The notes under the pieces: model-generated
Seen by the model: the letters and a program-made list of their open reading frames with translations, nothing else
Told to the model about the DNA's origin: nothing
Databases searched by the model: none
Position numbers and translations under genes: made by a program
Assembly: GCA_937884485.1 (NCBI GenBank)
Contig: CALGCG010000069.1
Coordinates: 1-29,595 of the forward strand
DNA: 29,595 bases
Direction of reading: 5' to 3'
DNA from: an uncultured Bacteroidales bacterium
Lineage (GTDB): Bacteria > Bacteroidota > Bacteroidia > Bacteroidales > P3
Shown here: one piece after another, positions 23,699 through 29,595 of the stretch
Position numbering within the stretch: position 1 is the first letter of the stretch
Layout: the number at the start of each line of letters is the position of its first letter

Positions 23699-23992
23699 TC
23701 AGACCATCTGCTCGATGTTCCAGACGAAGGCGCGGATGCCGACTTCCTCGTTGCGCTTGTCGAGTTTGCGGACGGCCTGGAGGAGCTCGTCGACGCGGTC
23801 GTCGGGGACGACGGTGAGGATGGCGTTGTTGAGTTCGGGCCAGGTGTGGGTGCCGCGGTGGGGGTCGCCGTTCTCGTGGCCGCGGCCCTGGATGTTCTCC
23901 CAGAAGGTGAAGCCGCGGATGCCGAGGGTGTCGAGCATGTATTCGGCGCGTTCGTTGTTGGCCTGGTTGTAGACTATAAAGACACTTTTCAT
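23699..23992 (-). CDS. PG0541-like transporter-associated protein
   Basis: A 97-residue soluble protein. It resembles the small protein encoded after RND pump genes in Bacteroidetes (PG0541 of Porphyromonas gingivalis), seen as a PII-like ferredoxin fold: an initial strand MKSVFIVYNQ, a helix with ERAEYMLDTLGI, GFTFWENIQGRG, a THTWPELNNAILTVVP block and a closing FVWNIEQMV strand. The gene lies 84 bp downstream of the permease on the same strand, the position seen in P. gingivalis, with a heptad-repeat hairpin between them. A regulatory or accessory role in efflux is inferred from synteny only. Confidence 0.75.
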   Translation of the reverse strand: MKSVFIVYNQANNERAEYMLDTLGIRGFTFWENIQGRGHENGDPHRGTHTWPELNNAILTVVPDDRVDELLQAVRKLDKRNEEVGIRAFVWNIEQMV

Positions 23993-23996
23993 AAAA

Positions 23997-24087
23997 ATTA
24001 AAAATTAAGAATTAAGAATGAAGAATCCGGTTGCCGCAGACTTCGGGGCGACGGAGGATTCTTCATTCTTCATTTTTCATTCTTCAT
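23997..24087. repeat. Inverted heptameric repeats between permease and PG0541-like gene
   Basis: Units ATTAAAA, ATTAAGA, ATTAAGA and ATGAAGA run from 23997 to 24024 and complementary units (TCTTCAT type) from 24060 to 24087. A perfect 15-bp stem is formed by 24014-24028 and 24056-24070 around a 27-nt GC-rich loop. The right arm overlaps the last codons and stop of the permease gene. Confidence 0.85.
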
Positions 24088-27000
24088 TAAGGTTAATGTT
24101 CATGAATACGAATTTGCGGCGTTCGCGCTCCTTCTTCTCGATGTCGCCGCGGCGGTTGAAGACGCCGTAGAGTACGGGGACGACGATGAGGGTGACGAAG
24201 GTGGAGACCGTGAGGCCGCCGATGACGACGAGGCCCATGGTGGTCCAAATTTCGGAGCCCTCGGAGGTGGAGGTGGCCATGGGGATCATGCCGAGGATGG
24301 TGGTGAAGGCGGTCATGAGCACGGGGCGCAGACGGCTCTGTCCGGAGAGGGCGATGGCCTCGTTGAGGGGTATGTCGCGCTCGCGGAGGAGGTTGATGTA
24401 GTCCACCAGCACGATACCGTTCTTGACGACGATACCGATGAGGAGGATGAGTCCGAGGAGGCCTACCATGTCGATGTTGTTGCCGGTGAAGAACATCATG
24501 AGCACCACGCCGCTGATGGCGAAGGGGATGGAGAACATGATGATGAAGGGCTTGGAGAAGGACTCGAACTGCGAGGCCATGACGATGTAGACGAGCATGA
24601 GGATGAGCATGCCGAGCATCATCATGTCGCGCGTGGAATCCTGCTGGTCCTTGTAGGAGCCGGCGAGGGCGTAGTGGACATCGGAGGGCACGTCCATCTG
24701 GTCGATTTCCTTCTGGACGCTCATGGCGAGTTCCTGCAGCGAGGTGTTGTAGGGCATGACGGTGAGTGTGAGGTAGCGCTGGCGGTTCTTGCGCTCGATG
24801 GTGGGCGGGCACCAGTACTCCTCGACCTTGGCCAGCTCCTCGAGCTTGATGATTTTGCCCGTGGGGGTGGGGATGGAGAGTTGCTCGATGTCGGAGATGG
24901 AGGAGCGGTACTCCTCGCGGAGGCGGACCACGATGTTATACTCCTCGCCGTCCTCCTTGAGGAAACCGGCGGACATGCCGTTGACGCGGTTGCGGACGTA
25001 GAGGGCCACGGTGGAGCCGTTGAGGCCGTGGAGGGCCAGTTTCTGCTTGTCGAAGGTGATTTTGAGCTCGGCGCGGTCCTCGTCGCGTGAGATCTTGGTG
25101 TCGCGGGCGCCGGGGACGTTCTGTTCGACGCGCTTTTTGAGCTGCTGGGTGAAGTTGGTGGTGTGGTCGAAGTCGTAGCCGTAGATTTCGACGGAGAGGG
25201 AGTTCTGGCTGCCGCCGCCCATGCCGCCCTGGTTGACCTGGTAGGTGACCAGCTCGGGGTATTCGGCGAAGCACTGGCGCAGCTGTTCCTGCATCTGGAA
25301 GATGGTGATGTCGCGGTCGTACTTCTTGGTGGTGCGGATGGTCATGGAGATCTTGTTGTTGGTGGTGGAGTTGAAGAGGGCTGCGAAACCGGCGTCGTCG
25401 TTGGAGCCGGCGGTGGTGGAGACCACGATGACCTCGTCGCCGAGGATGCGGTAGACGTCGTCCTCCATCTGGCGGGCGGTCTTGAGGGTTTCCTCGATGC
25501 GTGTGCCGCGCTGCAGCTCGGCGGTGATGGAGATCTGTCCGTTGTCCTGCTCCTTCATGAAGTCCATGCCGATCTTGCCCATGAACATGGGCAGGAGGGT
25601 GACGACGAAGAAGGCGAAGGCGATGAGGAGGGTGATGCGTTTGTGGCGCAGGCACCAGCGCAGGAGGTTGGCGTAGGCGGCCTCGACGGCGTTGAAGGCG
25701 CGGATGACGGTGCGGTTGTAGAAGCTGTGCTCCTTCTTGCGGTTGTAGGCTTCCTCTTCCTCCTTCTTAAAGAAGAAGGGGCGCTCCTTGAGCATCTTGG
25801 AGGAGAGCATGGGGATGAGGGTGATGGCGGCGGTGGTGGAGACGCAGACCACGATGGTGATGATCCAGCCCATCTCCTTCATGAAGATACCCATCATGCC
25901 GGGCAGCATGGTCAGGGGCACGAAGACGGCCACAAGGACCAGGGTGGTGGCGATGACGGAGGTCCAGACCTCGTTGGTGGCGCAGATGGCGGCCTCGCGG
26001 GGGTTCTCGCCGCGGTCGATGTGCTTGGAGATGTTCTCCAGGACCACGATGGCATCGTCGACCACCATGCCGATGGCCACGGTGAGGGAGGCCAGGGAGA
26101 TGATGTTGAGCGAGGAGTCGGCGAGGAGGAGGTAGATGAAGGAGGTGACGAGGGAGATGGGGATGGTGAGGGCGATGATGACGGTGGCGCGCCAGTTGCC
26201 GAGGAAGACGAGCACCACGAGCACCACGAAGAGCAGGGCGTAGAAGATGGACTCGGTGAGGCCGTTGATGGCGTTGACGATGTCGGACGAGCCGTCGCGG
26301 ATGAGGGTGGTCTCGATGTCGGGGGGCAGGGTTTTCTGGATGCGTTCCATCTCGGCTTTCACCTCGCGGGCGATCTGCACGGTGTTGGCGCCGGTCTGTT
26401 TGGAGATGATGATGCGGGCACCGTCGTGGCGGTTGATTTTCTCGTCGAGGGAGAGGTCCTTGATGGTGTCGCGCACGGTGGCGAGGTCGCGTACGAAGAC
26501 CTGGCGGCCGGTGTAGGTGGTGGTGACGGCGATGTCGGCTATCTCGGAGCTTTCGACGTATTCGCCCTTGACGCGCATCTGGTACTGCTCCTTGCCCATC
26601 TTGACGGTGCCGGAGGCGAGGTCGAGGTTGTTGGCCGAGATGGCCTGTCCGACCTGCTCGAGGGAGATGCCGTAGGCGTCGAGCTGTTTGGGGTCGAGGT
26701 CGATGTAGACGTAGCGCTCGGGGGCGCCGGAGACGGTGATGTTGCCGATGCCGTCGATGCGGTTGAGCTCGTTGACGACGTTGTCCTCGAGGATGCGGTC
26801 GAGACCGGAATAGCTCTCCTTGGCGGTGAAGCCGTAGATCATGATGGGCATGGCCGAGGAGTTGAGCTTGAGGATCATGGGACGGGAGACGCCGTCGGGG
26901 AGGTTGTCGAAGAGGAGGTCGACGTAGGAGCGTATGTCGTTGAGCGCCTCGTCGATGTCGGCGCCCCATTCGAACTCGAGGGTGACGACAGAGATATTGT

Positions 27001-27256
27001 CGCGGCTGTTGGAGGTGATGTTCTTCAGGCCGTCGACGGAGTTGAGGGAGTTTTCGACCAGCTTGGTGATGTTGGTCTCGATGTCGCTGGCGTTGGCGCC
27101 GGCGTAGGTGGTCATAACAGTGACGTAGGGCGGGTCCATCTCGGGCATCTGGTCGATGGGCAGCCGCGTCAGCGAGAAGAGGCCGAGCACGATGACGGCC
27201 ACGAAGATAAGGCCGGTCGTGATGGGCTTGTTGATTGCGGTTTTATAGATTGCCAT
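24077..27256 (-). CDS. RND multidrug efflux permease (HAE-1/AcrB type)
   Basis: A 1059-residue inner-membrane proton-drug antiporter. The N-terminus MAIYKTAINKPITTGLIF forms TM1, followed by the porter region (LPIDQMPEMDPPYVTV). TM4 contains AIGMVVDDAIVVLENI with the proton-relay pair D400-D401, typical of HAE-1 pumps rather than heavy-metal CusA. Six hydrophobic segments follow each of the two large periplasmic loops, giving the usual twelve. Length matches AcrB-type proteins. It belongs to an operon with the TolC-like protein and lipoprotein adaptor upstream, but a four-helix-bundle cassette separates it from the adaptor. Its last residues NEE and its stop codon fall within a heptad repeat. 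Substrates cannot be deduced. Confidence 0.94.
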   Translation of the reverse strand: MAIYKTAINKPITTGLIFVAVIVLGLFSLTRLPIDQMPEMDPPYVTVMTTYAGANASDIETNITKLVENSLNSVDGLKNITSNSRDNISVVTLEFEWGADIDEALNDIRSYVDLLFDNLPDGVSRPMILKLNSSAMPIMIYGFTAKESYSGLDRILEDNVVNELNRIDGIGNITVSGAPERYVYIDLDPKQLDAYGISLEQVGQAISANNLDLASGTVKMGKEQYQMRVKGEYVESSEIADIAVTTTYTGRQVFVRDLATVRDTIKDLSLDEKINRHDGARIIISKQTGANTVQIAREVKAEMERIQKTLPPDIETTLIRDGSSDIVNAINGLTESIFYALLFVVLVVLVFLGNWRATVIIALTIPISLVTSFIYLLLADSSLNIISLASLTVAIGMVVDDAIVVLENISKHIDRGENPREAAICATNEVWTSVIATTLVLVAVFVPLTMLPGMMGIFMKEMGWIITIVVCVSTTAAITLIPMLSSKMLKERPFFFKKEEEEAYNRKKEHSFYNRTVIRAFNAVEAAYANLLRWCLRHKRITLLIAFAFFVVTLLPMFMGKIGMDFMKEQDNGQISITAELQRGTRIEETLKTARQMEDDVYRILGDEVIVVSTTAGSNDDAGFAALFNSTTNNKISMTIRTTKKYDRDITIFQMQEQLRQCFAEYPELVTYQVNQGGMGGGSQNSLSVEIYGYDFDHTTNFTQQLKKRVEQNVPGARDTKISRDEDRAELKITFDKQKLALHGLNGSTVALYVRNRVNGMSAGFLKEDGEEYNIVVRLREEYRSSISDIEQLSIPTPTGKIIKLEELAKVEEYWCPPTIERKNRQRYLTLTVMPYNTSLQELAMSVQKEIDQMDVPSDVHYALAGSYKDQQDSTRDMMMLGMLILMLVYIVMASQFESFSKPFIIMFSIPFAISGVVLMMFFTGNNIDMVGLLGLILLIGIVVKNGIVLVDYINLLRERDIPLNEAIALSGQSRLRPVLMTAFTTILGMIPMATSTSEGSEIWTTMGLVVIGGLTVSTFVTLIVVPVLYGVFNRRGDIEKKERERRKFVFMNINLNEE

Positions 27257-27266
27257 TGGTTTAAAT

Positions 27267-27712
27267 TGAAAATTGAAAATTGAAAAATGAAATTATTGCT
27301 TCCATTTTTTCAAATTATACATTTTGTTTATTCTTGATTTTTGAAATTATGGTGGTTAAAAGTGCTATGAGTTCTTTGGCATCGTTGTTCATTGAAGTGT
27401 ATTCTGTTTCTTCGATGAGATTCGACAAGAAAAGAACTTCAAGCCAGTATTGGGTTTCATCGGCTTCTTTTAATGCAATTGAAAGTTTGTGAATATAATC
27501 GGAACTGCTTTCGGCATTCTTGCTCTCGCGGATATTGGCTCCAATGCTGGTGCCGCTCCGCAAGATTTGCTTGCTGATGACAAATTCCTTCTTTTGTTCG
27601 ATAAGAAACTTGTAGAAATTCACTATTCGAACAGCGAAAAGGAGGCTCTTGTCATGCAAAGTGTTGCCAGTCATGGTTCCCGATAATTTCAATTTTCAAT
27701 TTTCAATTTTCA
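27267..27712. mobile_element. Candidate mobile cassette: four-helix-bundle gene between 30-bp inverted repeats
   Basis: The 30 bp at 27267-27296 and the reverse complement of 27683-27712 differ at a single position. Both ends are made of ATTGAAA-type heptads. The 446-bp segment contains just one gene, which starts 8 bp inside the right repeat and stops 18 bp inside the left one. It splits an operon (adaptor upstream, permease downstream) that is normally contiguous. No transposase and no obvious target duplication are visible, so it would be non-autonomous. The alternative is that generic heptad repeats happen to flank an older gene insertion. Confidence 0.55.
27315..27674 (-). CDS. Four-helix-bundle protein (S23/IVP family)
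   Basis: A 119-residue protein of the family first known from intervening sequences in 23S rRNA genes and related to the Avd accessory protein of diversity-generating retroelements. Diagnostic segments are FAVRIVNFYKFL, VISKQILRSGTSIGANIRES, then DYIHKLSIALKEADET and YWLEVLF, forming four amphipathic helices. The ATG at 27674 is preferred to a TTG further upstream inside the repeat because family members begin about ten residues before the first helix. The C-terminus is lysine-rich. It lies between 30-bp inverted repeats and interrupts the efflux operon. Molecular function is unknown; nucleic-acid binding is likely by family. Confidence 0.88.
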   Translation of the reverse strand: MTGNTLHDKSLLFAVRIVNFYKFLIEQKKEFVISKQILRSGTSIGANIRESKNAESSSDYIHKLSIALKEADETQYWLEVLFLSNLIEETEYTSMNNDAKELIALLTTIISKIKNKQNV

Positions 27713-28743
27713 TTCTCCACAATTTCCAGGTTGTCGCCGTCGACGAGGCGGGCTTGGCCGGTGACTACGAGGCGGTCGCCGGCTTTGATGGCGCCGGGTT
27801 CGACGGGGATGATTTCGATGCGGTCGTCGAAGCGCTGGCCCATGGTGACGGCCACGCGGCGGGCGGTGTTGCCGTCGGCCACGAAGACATAGCGGTCATT
27901 GGAGCCAGTGAGCTTCAGCACGCTCTGGTAGGGGACGACGATGGCGTCGATTTCGCCGATGGCCAGGGTGGCGCGGACATACATGCCGGGACGGATTTTC
28001 TCAGCGCTGTTGGGGATGTTGAGTTTGGCCTGGAAGGTGTGGCTGGCGGGGTCGATGGTGGGGTAGACAATCTCGATGGTGGCGGGGAAGGTCTGGTCGG
28101 GGTAGATGTCGCTGGCGATGTCGACCTTCATGCCCTGACGGACGAGGGGGAAGTAGGTTTCGGGGATGTTTATGATGGCCTTGAGGCGGGAAATCTGGGT
28201 CAGTGTGAGGATGGGCTGGCCGGCATACATCTCGCCGTCCTCGTAGTTCTTGGCGCTGATGACGCCGGCGAACTGGGCCTTGACGAAGGTGTTCTGGTCG
28301 AGGAAACGTTCGCTTTCCACCAGTTGGTCGTAGCCGGCCTTGGTTTGGTCGTAGACCTGCTCGCTGACGGAGCCTGAGGCCTTGAGGGCGGTGACGCGGT
28401 CGAGCTCGGTCTTAGTGGAGGCGAGGTTGATGCGGGTGGTGTTGAGCTGGGTCTGGTCCATGCGGACGAGCATGGAGCCCTTCTGCACACGGCTGCCCAC
28501 TTCGACGTAGATGTGCTCGATGTGGCCGGTGACGGAGGGGGCGATGTTCATGGTCTCGTAGCCCTCGAGGGTGGAGGAGAGTTCGAGGCTCTTGGCGATG
28601 CGCTCGCTCTGGAGGACCTGCACTTTCACTTTTTCGGCTTCTTTCTTGGTGGTGGTGGCAGCGTTGTCGCCACCCTTGCCGCCGCAGGCCACGAGGGAGA
28701 GGGTGGCGAGGACGACGGTCGCAATTTTGAGGTATCTATTCAT
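27703..28743 (-). CDS. RND efflux periplasmic adaptor (membrane fusion lipoprotein)
   Basis: A 346-residue adaptor linking the RND permease to the outer-membrane channel. The N-terminus is a lipoprotein signal with lipobox LVAC (C20). The first half of the lipoyl domain is at 73-92 (GHIEHIYVEVGSRVQKGSML), an alpha-hairpin spans about 98-145, the second lipoyl half is about 154-179, and the beta-barrel and membrane-proximal domains follow, including IRPGMYVRATLAIGE. Length is typical of the smaller MFP proteins. It starts 28 bp after the TolC-like stop. Its last residues NEN and stop codon are encoded by the heptad repeat that forms the right end of the four-helix-bundle cassette, suggesting that the insertion rewrote the C-terminus. 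Confidence 0.93.
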   Translation of the reverse strand: MNRYLKIATVVLATLSLVACGGKGGDNAATTTKKEAEKVKVQVLQSERIAKSLELSSTLEGYETMNIAPSVTGHIEHIYVEVGSRVQKGSMLVRMDQTQLNTTRINLASTKTELDRVTALKASGSVSEQVYDQTKAGYDQLVESERFLDQNTFVKAQFAGVISAKNYEDGEMYAGQPILTLTQISRLKAIINIPETYFPLVRQGMKVDIASDIYPDQTFPATIEIVYPTIDPASHTFQAKLNIPNSAEKIRPGMYVRATLAIGEIDAIVVPYQSVLKLTGSNDRYVFVADGNTARRVAVTMGQRFDDRIEIIPVEPGAIKAGDRLVVTGQARLVDGDNLEIVENEN

Positions 28744-28774
28744 TGTACTTATTATTTTATTCGTTGATGTGTTT

Positions 28775-29430
28775 TTAATTCTGGCTGTTGGCGTTGAGCA
28801 GGTCTTCGAGGGCCACCTGGGCGCTGATGACGCTCATGACGGCCTGGATGTAGTTGCTCTGGGCGGAAATGATGTCGGTGGAAGCCGTGGTGACCTCGAG
28901 GCTCGAGGCGCGGCCGTAGTTGTATTTCTCCGTGACGTTGGCAAAAACGCGCTGTGTGACGTCGAGGTTGCGGCGCTGGATGTCGTAGGTCTCGAGGGCG
29001 GAGGCGAGGTCGTAGCGCAGCTGGTTGTACTGCACGCGCAGGCCGTCCTCGGCCTGGCGGCGGCTGTTGGCGGTTTCCTGCTGGGCAATCTTGGCGCTCT
29101 TGATGGAGGCGTAGCGGGTGCCGGAGGTGAGCAGGGGCATGCTGATGCTGGCACCGATCATGTTGGGGGGCGTCATGTTAAAACCTTCGTCTTTTCCGAA
29201 ATAGGTTTTGGCACTGTATTGGTAGTAAGCCGAAACAGTGGGCAGGAAGTCCATCCAGGCCATGTTGACCTGGCGGGTGGCCAGTTCCTCGTTCTTGGCC
29301 AGGAGTTGGTAGTTGTAGTTGTTTTCGATGTGAAAAGGCTCGTTGAGGATGGCAGCAGCCCCTTCGATGCTGAGAATGTCGTTGATTGGGGTAGTGAGTT
29401 CGACATTACTGGTTACATCGGCACCCAGTT
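28775..29430 (-). CDS. TolC-family outer-membrane efflux protein, N-terminal part missing
   Basis: The C-terminal half of an outer-membrane channel protein. Recognisable parts are LGADVTSNVELTTPI, the helix with NYNYQLLAKNEELATRQVNMAW, the beta segments FLPTVSAYYQYSAK and IGASISMPLLTSGTRY, and the last coiled-coil repeats with NYGRASSLEVTTASTD. About 215 residues remain of an expected 430-480. Upstream of about 29430 the minus-strand frame stays open but no longer resembles TolC; it is the antisense of a plus-strand coiled-coil coding frame. I attribute the loss to a chimeric join at the contig end rather than a real truncation. First gene of the efflux operon, upstream of the adaptor. Confidence 0.85.
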
Positions 29431-29595
29431 GGAGCAGCAGCGCCAGCAGATGGAAGCTGCCCGCCGGGAAGCGGAGCAGATGCGCCGTGAGACTGCTATG
29501 ATCCACCAGCAGACCGAGGAGTACCGCCAGCAGCTCCAGCGGGAGCGGGACAAGGCGCTGGAGTCGGCTCGCCGTGAGGCGCAGCAGATCATTGA
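29423..29595 (+). CDS. Partial coiled-coil frame resembling MutS2, probably foreign sequence
   Basis: The plus frame from 29423 to the window end has no stop and encodes an unbroken Gln/Glu/Arg coiled coil (QLEQQRQQMEAARREAEQMR, later ERDKALESARREAQQII). This looks like the coiled-coil arm of MutS2 proteins from gut Clostridia. It faces the TolC-like gene head to head with no space, so both genes are broken at the same point. No start or stop is present. Assignment to MutS2 is tentative; any long bacterial coiled-coil protein is an alternative. Confidence 0.4.

Noticed and set aside
25163..27283. A 706-codon open frame on the plus strand opposite the RND permease
   Set aside because: It is antisense to a clear permease gene, is composed mostly of Val, Asp, Glu and Gly, and has no domain pattern. 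High GC3 removes stop codons on the opposite strand.
27315..27674. Diversity-generating retroelement suggested by the Avd-like four-helix-bundle gene
   Set aside because: No reverse transcriptase and no template/variable repeat pair are present in the window.

Overview
The window looks like one metagenome-assembled contig from a gut-type Bacteroidales bacterium. Four promoters match the Bacteroidetes consensus (TTTG, 19-20 bp, TAnnTTTG) and Shine-Dalgarno sites are absent. The gene families agree: a DUF2723/TMEM260-like membrane protein, AtpB with a signal peptide and long periplasmic N-terminus, and a PG0541-type protein beside an RND pump. Housekeeping genes are GC-rich with strong GC3 bias. 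Both contig ends look unreliable: a poly-G run at 1-45, and an abrupt switch from TolC (minus strand) to a Firmicutes-MutS2-like coiled coil (plus strand) near 29423-29431.

Layout. (1) 149-7336, plus strand, housekeeping: arginine deiminase, then a tightly spaced run of a DUF2723 protein, a small ribbon-helix-helix-like protein, AtpB (separated from the other ATP synthase genes) and phosphoglycerate kinase, closed by a strong terminator. (2) 7337-8200: a gene-free stretch with several short tandem repeats and an orphan promoter-to-terminator unit of about 230 nt. (3) 8201-18486: an AT-rich five-gene defence operon behind one consensus promoter, consisting of a type III Mod methyltransferase, an Eco57I/type IIG-like N6-adenine methylase, a 202-residue PD-(D/E)XK nuclease, a type III Res helicase-nuclease and a KAP-like P-loop ATPase. 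(4) 18487-18972: gene debris. (5) 18973-21476: an AbiE-like toxin-antitoxin pair (HTH antitoxin and nucleotidyltransferase) coupled to a metallophosphoesterase and a pentapeptide-repeat protein. (6) 21484-23376: a YgiQ-family radical SAM protein carrying repeat-derived in-frame insertions. (7) 23699-29430, minus strand: an RND multidrug efflux operon (TolC, lipoprotein adaptor, HAE-1 permease, PG0541-like protein), interrupted between adaptor and permease by a small cassette holding a four-helix-bundle (S23/IVP) gene between 30-bp inverted repeats.

The most notable material is the nested restriction/ATPase operon, the AbiE-phosphoesterase-pentapeptide operon, the inverted-repeat cassette, and a family of 7-bp-period repeats. 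That repeat family occurs between genes, inside YgiQ, at the termini of the cassette and over the last codons of two efflux genes. All functional names come from motif and family recognition by eye; no database search was run.
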